64,000 nucleotides of DNA from Zygaena filipendulae (Eukaryota; Arthropoda; Insecta; Lepidoptera; Zygaenidae): assembly GCA_907165275.2 (NCBI GenBank), contig OU015651.1, positions 6,904,501-6,968,500 on the forward strand. Direction: 5' to 3'. The notes beneath the pieces were generated by a model. The model had not been told where the DNA came from. It searched no databases and saw only the letters and a program-made list of their open reading frames with translations. The translations under genes and the position numbers were made by a program. Below are positions 11,153 through 21,849 of the stretch, one piece after another (within the stretch, counting starts at the first letter, position 1; each line of letters begins with the position of its first letter).

Positions 11153-13219
11153 CTAGCCCAAATGCAACTGTCCTACCATTTGCCATCAGAAAGTCATCCC
11201 AATCAGATCAGGATCACAGAGAAAATAAATTAACTAGAGAGGACATGTAGGCGGGGCAGGCGCGCCACGGTTGCAAAGGAAGTTAGAGCAAATGCTCTAA
11301 CTTGCCCAAAACTTCTTTTGCTGGCATCTAAGTATAGATTTCACAATATTCCCAAAACAGTGACTAAGTAAAAACGTAACCAAAATGCGTTTAATACATT
11401 TCTTTACGTTAATGTATGTTTTAGTGTGTGATGAATTTGTGTGCGAAACCCACCAGGCGACCCTGGTTTTCACCTGTTTTCATAATATACTAGACTAAGT
11501 TGATGTCAAATCTAAGATATTTTCTGTTCTATGAGCTCGATGGTACCATAATATTGCATTGTCACGAGGACGCCTTTCACCTGAATCGGAGACGAGCGAG
11601 TGGTTGAAAATAGTTTGTTTTTGATAAAAAGTGGGGACAACGAAGATTGCAAGTTAAATATAAGCTTGTAAAAATGGGTTCACTCAATAATATAAACTTA
11701 ATCGACAAAAAATCAACAACAGTGAAAACTCATTTGTTACTCCATACATCACAGAATAATGACATAGTCTAAAATAAAGTTGATCGCGGGAAGCAAGCCA
11801 TGATATTTTGGCGAATGCTTGGGTCGGAGCGTGTCGCGATCGCTCGATGGCATCATCGCTGTGGATGGAGGATCGTGACGTCACCGGGCCTTTTTCCAAA
11901 CGTGGCCGCCAGACGAAAATAGCCCCCGCACCTCGCCACGCTTCCCTGTGCCGACCCCTTACATCGTCACCGACGGAATTAGAAAGGCGAGAAGCCACCG
12001 GCACCGGTGGCAGCGACCAACGGACTGACGGGTCGCGGAAAGCGTCGACGATCTTGCGTCTACGTAAGGAACACACGATTAACATAATCCAAAATAAAAT
12101 ATTTTCCTTTTTTTCACCAGATAAGATTTTGGAATTTTTAAAATGTCAGAGCCAGTTCAGGTTTGAACAATTGAAAAAGTATTTTGATGCAAGTAGGTAT
12201 GTTAGAGACCTTCAGTGTAAAGACAAGAAAGTGACAAGAGGAGGCCTATAGTAAAATCACATAATTATTAGCATTCAGTATCCTACCTACATCCCAAGGT
12301 TTATAATTACAAATTCTAGGTCATTCCCGGTGATCTCATATCTATTGTGAATCGTGATATATCGAATATTGATTATTGTTATCTTTAATGGCCCGATGAA
12401 CAGTATCACAACGGTATGGTTTTATAACCTCTTAAATAGTCGACACCAATTGTTTGTTATTTAAAAGTAGAGAGCGAAAGCTAGAAAAAATATTTACTTT
12501 AAGAAACCAAAGCAAATAGATATAAATTAAATGCTATGCAATTTAATTCTACTTACGGAATTTTTCCAAAAATTAGGGAAAAAAATTAACATCCGTAATC
12601 AACCTTATCCGTTTGTTCTGGGGAATCGATAAAAAACTTTGTTGTGTTCACACATAAAATATATGAGTCACACGCATATCCGTAGTAAATAGGTAAAACT
12701 TTTTATCCGGGGTTGGAAAATGGAAATCAAGTTTTCTAACAACTTTATACACCTTTTAGCGAAAACGAATAAAAACAATGAATTAAGGATAAAACCGCAA
12801 ACCATTGACGGCTTTTGTACCGGGCCGTGCAACGACGTGTCGATCGATTCCAAGAAATCTACTCGCATTTCGTAGAAACGCCACTACGGTGGCACACATT
12901 CGCGTATCACAAAGTACAAACATCGCATACTATGTCACATACGACCCTGATAACACGCAACCGTGACGAGTTGCTCTCATTAATAGACTCGTATTGTGAG
13001 CCCGGTTCGTCTTCGTATAGGTATTTGCCGTGTGAAGTAGTTCTGTAAAATATTTGTTACATGAAATCATAATTTCTCCTATGATTTTATAGTACTTAGC
13101 ACTGTACTTATATCGAGAAATTACATTATATTGATGTAGAGACATAGGCACGAGGCGTTGTGTCGCATGACGTCACAAATTTAGGTCTGCGTTTTTCACA
13201 TATAATAAGTTCATACTAT
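11153..13219. other. Region without a recognised gene, CpG-rich block at 11790-12075
   Basis: The CpG-rich block contains a perfect CRE palindrome TGACGTCA at 11876-11883 and ends in CTACGTAAGGA, which could act as a splice donor. A frame open on + from 11808 to 12251 spans the block, but its translation has no family resemblance and runs on into AT-rich sequence. The piece at 11230-11330 belongs to a dispersed repeat also seen at about 43490-43640. Confidence 0.4.
11876..11883. promoter_or_regulatory. CRE-type palindrome TGACGTCA
   Basis: A perfect 8-bp CREB/ATF consensus lies inside the CpG-rich block at 11790-12075. In this setting it supports, but does not prove, a promoter. No downstream gene has been tied to it. 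Confidence 0.3.
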
Positions 13220-13460
13220 ACTAGCTGTCCCGCGCGGTTTCATCCGCGACAATTTCGAAATTCCCGCAGAATTGTTACATACAAACTTTGCAACCCCTTT
13301 TCACCCCCTTAGGGGTTGAATTTTCAAAAATCCTTTCTTATCGGGTGCCTACGTCATACAAAGAACACACCCTCCAAGTTTCAGGTCTCTACGATCAGCG
13401 GTTTACGCTGTGCGTTGATCCATCAGTCATTCAGGACAAAGCATTTCATATGTATAGATA
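13220..13460 (-). mobile_element. Helitron-like element, 3' end at left
   Basis: Read on the - strand it ends GCGCGGGACAGCTAGT, with a hairpin formed by GCGGATGAAACCGCGC just before. The internal sequence is typical of the family (TTCCCGCAGAATTG). The right edge GTATAGATAGATTA marks the 5' end. Confidence 0.65.
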
Positions 13461-14030
13461 GATTATATACCCAGGCCAGTAAAGTAATAAATGTCTCAAC
13501 TGTCTCTGAGGCTTTATTTACTGTCCAAGACGCGTAGGACAATTTTTCAGATCGACGGAGCTGGAAAGCGACAACTTCGTTTAGCGCAGCGGGCCGCGAA
13601 AGACGCTTCCGGTCGCTCGGAGGACTAATAGTAGATTATCACCGAGGGAGTAAAGCACTGTCTTACGTCACCGGCGGCATATTGAACCCTGAGCGTAACG
13701 ATGGACTCTAGAGTTAATCCCCGAGCATAGCGAGGGTATTTAAAATACAAGTTATGTAGAGTCCTGAGTTAAGCGAGGAGTTTAAGCTGCCCGTGACGAA
13801 GACAGGCTTTATCCTCGATGTGCATACTCTACTTTTCATACCTACTGCAAAATATAAACCCTCTTTACACGGGCAGACGGTTTATTCGAAAATAGAACTG
13901 GCCACCACAGGCAGATCACATAAAAAGAAAACAAAATGCTAAGTTTTCCTACAAATAACGTTTCAAACTCAAATCACTTTACTCCCTGTGGAGTTTTATA
14001 CAACATTACCTCCCTCTCTTGGGTTGGGAT

Positions 14031-14233
14031 CAGGCCAGCGACACTCCCTTGAACCAAAAGTTACTATGTATTTATGCTCGAACTTCTATACCAACTTTGG
14101 AATACTTAACCAAATTTCTATGGCCGCGTCATACATTGCATTGATATGGTTGGCACAAAGTGCTTTCATAGATCGGTTCAGCGATTAGTATGGAAGTGCC
14201 TACTCTTAAAACGTAGTGATTATTTCCTCGGTG
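14031..14233. mobile_element. hAT-type MITE, 203 bp, perfect 8-bp TSD
   Basis: Starts CAGGCCAGCGACACTCCCTT and ends CCTCGGTG, flanked by GTTGGGAT at 14023-14030 and 14234-14241. Two further copies lie at 29828-30224 (TSD GTTCAAAC) and 59887-60099 (TSD TTTGGAAC), each with its own perfect 8-bp duplication. Terminal inverted repeats are short and imperfect (CAGGCCAGC against CACTGAGCA). An 8-bp TSD with CA..TG ends fits the hAT superfamily. Confidence 0.85.
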
Positions 14234-14241
14234 GTTGGGAT

Positions 14242-15340
14242 GTAATGCCTTGCTTTACGTTGAGATTGCGTGATATGTAATTGGACATTATCGAGCAGGT
14301 GGTATGAAAAAAATATTTTTTATATCAACTGTCTATAGGTAGGTGTAATTTCACCTGAGTGTTTCTAAAATCTAATAATAATTATCCAATTCACGCAGCG
14401 CAATAATTAGAAAATATCGTATTGGGAATTATTGTATTAGCTCAATGATTAGCTCTCCGTTTTATCTGGTCACTACCTATTTTCATCAGTCCTTGATGCA
14501 AATATATCGCCTGCTATTGACAATTCTGTTAATTCAATAGACCAGAATCATTGAGTGGCAAAGGGGCAAATGGAGAAAAGTCAACGGTCAGCACCCAACA
14601 GTAACGACTTGACATTTAACCGAGAAGCAATGAATATCAATTAGCTGGCTCAGTAAAATATAAAAGTAAATATAATATCGATTCATTCATATTATACGAT
14701 ATATTTATAAGAACCGTTCAAATCAAAGCAAATTCCCAATTGAAAGAGGTGTTTTATAATCGCCGATGAACTTAGGATCTACCACTAAGGTGGATCTATT
14801 CGATCGACATATTACATTTTCATATAATAGACATTATGTAGGAAAAATACAAATTATGCAATAAATTTGGCAGTAAGTAATATATAAAAGTACTGTTAGT
14901 TAGTTTTTAAGTGCTGTGGATTAAAGTAAATAAATAAATTAAATATGGCATAATCCGCACATGTGGATCACGGTAAAATCAAGGCGACGCGCGACGCGCG
15001 ATGTTGATCTCAAAGCGCTTACTTTTGCCACTATTATCCATGTAGTTTTCGGGAATGGTTCTTAAAACAGGTGATTGAGACGATTAATAAGACTTCAACG
15101 TGATAATATTGATTGGTTTAATTTCGTCTCCACATATGTCCTCAGTTCCTCATACAAGTGGTGTTTAAATATATTCAGCCAAAGATATTAAAATTTAGCA
15201 TTTTCATTGGCAGTTGACACCAGTCAGTTATCAGTCTACAATCACTACCACTACCGCATTATCTGGGTCACAGATAATATAATACTACGTCTGGGCCCAA
15301 CATGGCGCCGCTAGATTGAATGACTAGGGCTTTCGCCCTG
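14242..15340. other. AT-rich region, nothing recognised
   Basis: No gene, RNA or complete element was identified. A short GCGACGCGCGACGCGCG repeat lies at about 14983-15000. Confidence 0.5.
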
Positions 15341-15636
15341 TAATGGGGATGTGGACTAGTTTTGAAAATCAAAATTCTAATTAGTCCGTCAGTTAGAAAA
15401 TAAAAAAACAAAAGACACGTATTTTTTGCTTCTTTAAATAATTTAAAATATAGAGAGATAAAGTGCATTAACGTTTAGGGTGAGGGGATCGTGACGTCAC
15501 TAACCGCTAAAACCGCTATACAAACTGTCAGAATAGTGACGTCACGCGAAATTTCAACTCAATAAATACGTGTCCAATATTTTTTAATAATCTACAAGAC
15601 GAACTAAAAAATTAAAATAAGTCAACATGCCCATTA
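15341..15636. mobile_element. MITE of the TTTTTAGTCCGTC family
   Basis: Left edge TAATGGGGATGTGG and right edge AACATGCCCATTA are inverted copies. Internal ATTAGTCCGTCAGTTAG and AATACGTGTCCAATATTTTT match the family described at 8416-8720. Confidence 0.75.
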
Positions 15637-15797
15637 TTTTGTTCTGCAACAGTTTTCTAGGGAATAATACCTCATAGTCCGGGAGCCCCCGTACTTGTTT
15701 TCTCAGTGAGTAATAACAGGCTGAAACTTCGTAAATTCGACAAGACGCAAAAGCTTTTCCCCTGAGAAAATTCACGAAACGGGTAGCTAAAAATGTT

Positions 15798-16020
15798 GAT
15801 GAAACAAAGCCTATATGTTGCTCCAGACTTAATCTACTACCAAAAACTGCATGACAATCCGTTCAGTAGATGCGGAGATTATCGCGAACAGACAGACAGA
15901 CAGAAAAGAATTTTAAAAACTTTTCTTTTGGGCTTGGTTATTCTTCTTTTAACACCCCTCTCAATTTTAGGTAAAAATATTCAATGTACAGAATTGCGGA
16001 TTCTACTCTTTTATTATAGT
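15798..16020 (-). mobile_element. Helitron-like element, 3'-truncated
   Basis: Shares ATGAAACAAAGCCTATATGT, the (CAGA)n tract, and TTCAATGTACAGAATTGCGG with the adjacent copy at 16021-16334, but lacks the hairpin/CTAGT terminus. It ends where the next copy begins, so the two lie in tandem. Confidence 0.65.
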
Positions 16021-16334
16021 ACTAGCTGTGCCCCGCGGTTTCACCCGCGTGAAAAGTTATTACGTAACAACTTTATTTCCCGGCATCCGATTTAAATGAA
16101 ACAAAGCCTATATGTAGCTCCAGGCTAAGCTTAATCTATCTGTGAAAACCGCATGACAATCCGTTCAGTAGAGTCGGAGATTATCGCGAACAGACAGACA
16201 GACTGCAGAAAATAATTTTAAAAACTTTTTTTGTAGTTGGTTAGTCTTCTTTTATCGCCCCCTGTCAATTTTCGTTAAAAATATTCAATGTACAGAATCG
16301 CGGATTCTACTCTTTCATTATAGTAATAGATAGA
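16021..16334 (-). mobile_element. Helitron-like element with hairpin/CTAGT end
   Basis: The left end is ACTAGCTGTGCCCCGCGG; on the - strand this is a CGCGG(...)CCGCG hairpin, a short spacer and CTAGT, the layout of Helitron 3' ends. Contains (CAGA)n and ends at TTATAGTAATAGATAG. Confidence 0.75.
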
Positions 16335-16555
16335 TATGCTGGCTAACCCACGGGCCACGGAGGGAAGAACTATGTATTTGGTATCTTTGAAATAACTGAA
16401 ACGATTTTAAAAATTCTTTCGGTTATCAGCTATCCCTGAGTGTTATGTTTATCTCGAAATTCGAGCGGAAATATTTAAATATATGCGAGTGAACCCGAGG
16501 GGAAGTAGCTATTTGGTATATCTTTACGAGTAATTTAGGTCTTGGAATAGGAGAG

Positions 16556-16630
16556 AGGTACTTTCAACTTGATATGGAGTTCCTGCGGGAATTCTGAAAC
16601 TCACGCGGGCGAAACCGCGGGTCCCAGCTA
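16556..16630 (+). mobile_element. Helitron-like 3' fragment
   Basis: Carries CACGCGGGCGAAACCGCGGG followed by TCCCAGCTAAGCT, a diverged version of the family's hairpin and terminus. The 5' extent is uncertain. Confidence 0.45.
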
Positions 16631-16634
16631 AGCT

Positions 16635-17904
16635 AAGCATTTATGAAAATCAATGCACCTGATTGCTGACTTCCGGCCATCCGGAATTTAACTCTTCGTA
16701 ACTTCATATTACTATCTGAATCATTGACTGTGAACTTACCAAGGGTGGCCAAATTATGGCATAGTTATAAACCTAGATACTTCCTTTGACTTTGACTAGA
16801 CTACACCCATGAGTCATGACTAACGTGACCAGACGTTACGAACGTAACGTTTTGTACGGGACTGTCCCTTTTTAGAGTTACGGGTCCCGGTGTCCCAGAA
16901 ATGAACTGTGGGACGCATAATTTTCCCGTTTTCTGAAACCGCGCGAAAATTTGAGTAGTCGAGCTGCCGGCCAGACGCGATCGGTGTGCGAGAGCGAGAC
17001 CGCGTCGTCGGTTGCCTGCTATAAATGCTCCAGTAGAAAGAGTATTTTCTATGATGAACAAATTGTGACCATCTGAGAAGACCCAGTTACAAATTTCAGT
17101 TCTAAAGGCGATGTTGATAATTTAGGTGAATATAAAAAAAAAAACATACATACAATTGAACATAGAACCTCCTCCTTTTTGGAAGTCGGTTAAAAAACGT
17201 GCCAAAGGTTAATTCCTACTTAAAATCATCACCAATTAGGTATATTAAAGCCAATTTGTTCCTCTGATAAATATAAATATAACTAAACCTATAGTGTGTT
17301 TTTTGTTGACTACCTGTTAATTAACCTAAAGAAATCAATGTTCCATTTTGAGTAAAAAAATAAATGGTCACGTTAGTCATGTCTCAAGACATCCTGTGAA
17401 TTCAGCAGAAGATATCGCTGCCTTTCATGAGGGTACGTACGTATCCATATGTTTCTGTGTTTTGTAAATATTGTGTCTTCTACTGTGTGTGCAATAAAGT
17501 ATATTTGATTTGATTTGATTTGATTTGAGGGTGGGGCTGAGAGCTCATACACATTAACTCGTCTTCGTGCGCAGGATTTAAATCTCTCGAAAACCACACT
17601 AACGCGTATCAACTAACTGTTTATGATCTAAATTAGAAATGAAAGTGGACCCTATGTGGTTTAGTCAACCACGCAGAGGGCAATAATGTAACATGCCACA
17701 TAGTAATAATGGCTTTAGTGCACGAGAAATTGCAGACATAATTAATATTTTGTCACCAAAATCATGCGATTTGAAACCCTAGGACTTCTTTTTTTGAGGA
17801 TATTATAACAAAGCAACAATTCAAGTGTAAAGATAAAAAAAGATAAAAATGAGCTAAGGACAAAACAAAAATGCAGAAGCAAATTATGCTGGATACCATT
17901 ATAA
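16635..17904. other. Region without a recognised gene; repeat scraps
   Basis: Contains a fragment of the AACCGACTTCC repeat at about 17135-17196 (ending TTTTTGGAAGTCGGTT) and a likely LINE 3' tail at 17470-17527, where TGCAATAAAGTATATT is followed by (TTGAT)n. GC-richer sequence at 16920-17025 is not interpretable. Confidence 0.5.
17470..17527 (+). repeat. Probable LINE 3' tail with (TTGAT)n
   Basis: TGTGTGTGCAATAAAGTATA runs directly into four to five TTGAT units. Non-LTR elements commonly end in such a short simple repeat, and AATAAA sits where their polyadenylation signal would be. No reverse transcriptase frame is present, so family identity is open. Confidence 0.4.
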
Positions 17905-17907
17905 ATT

Positions 17908-18040
17908 GGACGCAGATAAGCAATAACATGTTAACCCACAAAATTAAGTTACCTACTCAGAACGATTTATTGAGAGTTAAAACACGATTTACTCAAAATT
18001 TCTCCAGTGTGGGTTAACACACTATTGCTTATCTATGTCC
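17908..18040. mobile_element. 4-bp-TSD MITE, short internally deleted copy
   Basis: TIRs GGACGCAGATAAGCAATA at left and TATTGCTTATCTATGTCC at right, flanked by AATT at 17904-17907 and 18041-18044. At 133 bp it is about 100 bp shorter than the 234-bp copy at 20898-21131. Confidence 0.85.
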
Positions 18041-18044
18041 AATT

Positions 18045-18236
18045 ATACCTGCTCCCCGCGGTTTCAATCGCGGTTATTTCGAAGTTCTCGCGGGAATTCT
18101 GGGTTACAATATAGCCTATGTTACTCAGGAATAATGTAGCATTCTAATGGTGAAAGAATTTTTGAAGTCGGTCCAGTAGTTTTTGAGTTAAATCGTAACA
18201 AACAAACCAATCTGAACTTTTCATATTAGTATAGAT
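18045..18236 (-). mobile_element. Helitron-like element
   Basis: Left end CTGCTCCCCGCGGTTTCAAT is a slightly decayed hairpin terminus. TCGGTCCAGTAGTTTTTGAG and the 5' edge CATATTAGTATAGATA are shared with the copy at 59122-59322. It abuts the right target duplication of the MITE at 17908-18040. Confidence 0.6.
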
Positions 18237-18717
18237 AAAATATGACTAACGAGCAAAAGTTTGTGAGTTTGTAACGTTGTAGGGGCAATCTCTGGATCTA
18301 CTGAACCGATTTTAAAATTCTTTCACATAAAGAAAGCTACAGTGACCCTGAGTGTCATAGGGTACTTTTATCCCGGAATTCCCGAGGGAACTCCAGTGTT
18401 TGAGTTCGTGTCTTTGTGAGATTGTAGGGGGCGATCTCTGGATCTACTGAACCGATGTTTAAAATTATTTCACTTATATAGGAAGCTACAGTGATTCTGA
18501 ATGACGACAGGTTCTTTCTATTCCGGAATTCCCGCGGAAACACCGGAGATTGTGAGTTTGTGAGGTTGTAGGGTGATCTCTGGATCTACTGAACCGATTT
18601 TTAAAATTCATTTATAAGAAGCTACAGTGATCCTGAGTGACATAGGGTTCTTTATATCCCGGAATTACCGCAAGAACTCCGAAATTACCGCGGGTGAAAC
18701 CGCGGGGGTCAGCTAGT
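18226..18717 (+). mobile_element. Helitron-like element with three tandem internal units
   Basis: Ends GGGTGAAACCGCGGGGGTCAGCTAGT, written here in parts: hairpin GCGGGTGAAACCGC, spacer, CTAGT at 18713-18717. Internally, a unit of about 140-150 bp beginning GTGAGTTTGT or a variant, through CTCTGGATCTACTGAACCGA to CCCGGAATTCCCG, occurs three times (about 18258-18390, 18400-18540, 18548-18680). Other copies in the window carry one. Confidence 0.7.
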
Positions 18718-18765
18718 AAGTCATACAATCTCACTCACTTCGTGAGGCTGGATGTAGCATCGCAG

Positions 18766-18929
18766 ACCGCGGCGGAGGCGGCCCGGCGCTCCGCAGCCGC
18801 GTCCACCATGCCTCTGCATCACCGCGCGGGGCATCACTCGCGGGTCGCGCACTTTGCCTTGCTACTTCACCACCACAAGTCACAACAGTCAACACTACAC
18901 CACCATCACGATGCTACCACCCGGTGTTG
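18766..18929 (+). other. Candidate GC-rich exon (unassigned)
   Basis: A possible acceptor (TAGCATCGCAG) at 18765 and donor (TTG|GTAAGG) at 18929/18930 bracket 164 bp open in one frame. The frame has ACCATG in good context at 18797 and encodes a histidine-rich stretch (LLLHHHK, LHHHHDATTRC). Base composition differs sharply from the repeats around it. No protein family is recognised and no partner exon was found, so this is a weak prediction. Alternatively it is a GC-rich regulatory island. Confidence 0.25.
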
Positions 18930-19460
18930 GTAAGGTATACAATACATACGTCGGTCACTTCAGTCTCAAGTGTTAGATACTATTGAATGTTCTAAGATTA
19001 AATTTTAGTAAGTGGCATACCAATATACTTGAAAATAGTTTTTTTTTTTAATTTTTCAATTATCACTATAAACTAGTTATACCTGTAAATAAAGATATTT
19101 TTTATTAAGATAATTATTTATAATAGTTAAACTAGTAAATTGACATTGTTAGAGCTGTGTAGAGTGGTTAGATTTTATCCAACACATAGTGGTTCCCAAA
19201 GTATATGAACCCGGTGCCAAGTTACCACCCACCGGTGAACACCCACCGGTAGGAGTAGGTATAGGAGTACCTATTCTTTTTACCCTGCCCCAATTTTTTT
19301 TAAATCTATTTAAAAATAAGAGGGCGGGAAATTTGGAATTCGCACCGGGTGGTAGCTAGATCACTAGCACCCGGTGCGACGCCACTGGGTGGGCCCTAAA
19401 AACCGAAAATACTAAAATAAATGGATCTATTCAAACTCATCCCAACTATTCCCTACTCCC

Positions 19461-19880
19461 TACTAATATTATAAATGCGAAAGTACCTCTGTCTGTCTGT
19501 CTGTTACCCCGTGGCAACAGTCTCTGCGGCGGCGGTGGCGGCGGCGGCAGCGACAAAAACAAATGGTAGACAACATAAGAAGTTGGCCAAAGCTCGCGCC
19601 GCTGATAGCTGTGGCCTTAGCTCGCGCCGCTGATAGTTGTGGCCTACTTCGTATGTTGTCTACCATTTGTTTTTGCCGCTGCCGCCGCCGCCACCGCCGC
19701 CGCAGAGACTGTGGTGCCGCCCTTACGCTTTCACGCCTTAACGGCTCAACCAACCGATCATCATGAAATTTTGTACACACGTTGCCAGAGATATAGTTAA
19801 GGACGTAGGATACTTTTTATCCCGGAGTTCCGGCGGGATCACTGAAATTTCCGCTGGTGAAACTGCGGGAAACAGCTAGT
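19461..19880 (+). mobile_element. Helitron-like element interrupted by a foldback
   Basis: 5' edge TACTAATATTATAAATGCGA, (GTCT)n, then after the interruption GCTTTCACGCCTTAACGGCT, ATCCCGGAGTTCC and the terminal GAAACTGCGGGAAACAGCTAGT. Uninterrupted relatives at 39485-39672 show TTGTTACGCTTTCACGCC where this copy carries the insertion 19508-19722. Confidence 0.75.
19508..19722. mobile_element. GC-rich foldback element, 215 bp, TTAC duplication
   Basis: Flanked by TTAC at 19504-19507 and 19723-19726. Arms 19518-19577 and 19652-19711 are almost perfect inverse copies and carry (CGG)n/(CCG)n runs plus CAAATGGTAGACAACATA. The centre holds two direct copies of AGCTCGCGCCGCTGATAG. No coding function is visible. 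A 4-bp duplication is uncommon among TIR superfamilies, so the class is left open. Confidence 0.8.
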
Positions 19881-20532
19881 TGAGAATAAAATTAACAAAA
19901 ATTTAAGTTAAAGATAGTATTTCATGAATAAATCTGTCTCATTAAAAATAGGTTTTGTTAGGTGGGTCGCAACTCAGTCAACTTTGGGAACCACTGAGAT
20001 CAGTGGTTTAGCGGGGAGATTATAATCTGTGTAAAATGAAGGTTTTTTTTTTTATTTGGTCAGCAGCTGCAATAACTTGCTTTGAGGTGTGTAATGTGTA
20101 TGGTTCCATGAAAGTTGTTTTTCCAAAATAATTATAATTTATAATCTATTAACTACTTAAAAATGGAAAAAACAAATGCAAACTAGATAGGTTAGATAGA
20201 AAATATCTAGCGTATTCTAGCTTATCTAGTTTGCTTTTGTTAATATTAAATTTTAAAATGAGCAAATCAATATTAAAGGTATTGTGTAAAAATACATACT
20301 TAGGACGCAAAACACTACGCGTGTTTTCTGATGACCCAATATGCTTAGTTACACTGTATTCATATCCCTAAATAAAGTAAAATTTATCTTGAATCAACAC
20401 ATTGCCATCAAGCTTTATCATGGATATCATGCATATCATGGATTGGGAGTTGAGACTAATACTCTGCCACTCATTGTAATTTGTAACATTTATCAATTCC
20501 TAAGCATTATACTCATTTTAATTCTTTCAGAA
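19881..20532. other. AT-rich region, nothing recognised
   Basis: No supported feature. Open frames here are short and AT-rich. Confidence 0.5.
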
Positions 20533-21398
20533 TAAGGTACTTGCATGAATTTTATTATAAGACATTGTGTCAACATTTCAAAAATAGAGCGTAAGAAAAG
20601 TGTTATCGTGAAAGATTTACTAAAAAATTTTCAATCGTTTCCATAATATTCAACTTTTAATTTTGTGAAACGGAACGTTGTAACGAAACACCAATCACAG
20701 CCAAGCTTGACACATGACGTCACTTTTATTTTTTAGGAAACATCTACCTCTTTCAGAGAAGGCAAAAGAAACTAAGTGCATACAGTCAACACATATTTTC
20801 CATTTTCTGAAATTTTTTACTTTAAAATAGCGGTAAGATGCATTTCGATTCTTTACTGGAACTTTTGAAAGTAACTCGACACAGTTCAACCTTAATTGGA
20901 CATAGATAAGCAATAGTGTGTTAACCTACACTGGAAAAATTTTGAGTAAATCGTGTTTTAAAATTATAGCGCCATTTTCTGTCATTATTTTTTATGTTCA
21001 ATATTTAGTTACATACTTAAACAATGTAATAGGTAAACACATAATAAAAAAACGTTCCCTAACGCTCAATAAATCATTCTGAATAGATAACTTAATTTTG
21101 TGGGTTAACATGTTATTGCTTATCTGCGTCCAATTTCGCTTTTGGATATTGAAGTTATCTGTCTGTCAGTGTCACATGGCCCTGTCAAAACGACAGTGAC
21201 ATTTCTATCACAGATTAATAAGGCGTAATTTTGAACTAGTGACGTCATGCCGCGTTTCGGCGGTAGTCTAAAGTAGGAACTTTGAAACGCTCTATTTAAT
21301 TAATTTATGCATATATTTTTTTTCTTTTTCTTGCTTTGTTTAAGTAGGCCATATATCTTTAAAATAGACTGAAAAAAGAAATTCATGTAAGTACCCTA
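20533..21398. mobile_element. TIR element TAGGGTACTTGCATGAA, copy 1, with nested MITE
   Basis: Left end TAAGGTACTTGCATGAATTT and right end AAATTCATGTAAGTACCCTA are inverse copies. The element contains CACATGACGTCAC and GTGACGTCAT on either side of the nested MITE. Without the MITE and its 4-bp duplication it is about 628 bp, matching the 632-bp copy at 45164-45795. No transposase is encoded. Confidence 0.85.
20898..21131. mobile_element. 4-bp-TSD MITE, full-length copy, 234 bp
   Basis: TIRs GGACATAGATAAGCAATA and TATTGCTTATCTGCGTCC, flanked by AATT at 20894-20897 and 21132-21135. The paralogous host element at 45164-45795 reads CCTTAATTTCGC at this point, with a single AATT: an uninterrupted site that fixes the ends exactly. 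Sister copies: 17908-18040 (AATT) and 38065-38626 (AACT); fragments at 1-258 and 44660-44865. Confidence 0.92.
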
Positions 21399-21539
21399 TT
21401 CAGACTACATTTAATATGGTAAATTAGATAAGTAATGTATATTTAAGTAAATAAACAAATATAGTATATTTCCATATAGCTCAGTTTGAATGTACCTATT
21501 CTATGTGTTACTTAGCTATAGATTTTACATACATATTAT

Positions 21540-21832
21540 GTAGTCAGACGACCTGATTCGCGCAGTAGGTCACCATGCTTACCTGCTAATCAAGAGGTTC
21601 CAGGTTCGATTCCCGGTGGGAGTCTACTTTGTGTGATAAACACAGGATTTCATTTTACAGTCTGGCCATGAATATATATCTAAAGTGTAATATAATATTA
21701 TGTAAGTTATAATATGTAATATACTGTATATACCACATTTGCTTGGTTTCCACAACACAAGCTCATAGCTTAGTGTGAGATCAAGTAATCTGTGTGTTGT
21801 GAAGTGGATTATTATTATATTATTATTATGTA
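21540..21832 (+). repeat. tRNA-derived SINE
   Basis: A tRNA-like head (ATGCTTACCTGCTAATCAAG) carries a perfect RNA polymerase III B box GGTTCGATTCC at 21603-21613. It is followed by a non-tRNA body (TGTGATAAACACAGG, then ACACAAGCTCATAGCTTAGT) and an (ATT)n tail ending near 21832. Related bodies in reverse orientation occur at about 45810-46025 and 53775-54010. It does not fold as a complete tRNA, so it is not called as a tRNA gene. Confidence 0.65.
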
Positions 21833-21849
21833 TTACCTTTAATGCTAAG

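Noticed and set aside
12815..13048. 77-residue + frame in the 12.8-13.0 kb area
   Set aside because: No family resemblance, no splice or promoter context, composition like its surroundings.
19469..19780. 103-residue Arg-rich frame on the - strand and a 67-residue + frame
   Set aside because: Read through the CGG-rich foldback at 19508-19722; repetitive composition explains the open frames.
21603..21613. A tRNA gene around the B box
   Set aside because: The B box is perfect but no cloverleaf with proper acceptor pairing could be drawn, and a SINE body and tail follow.
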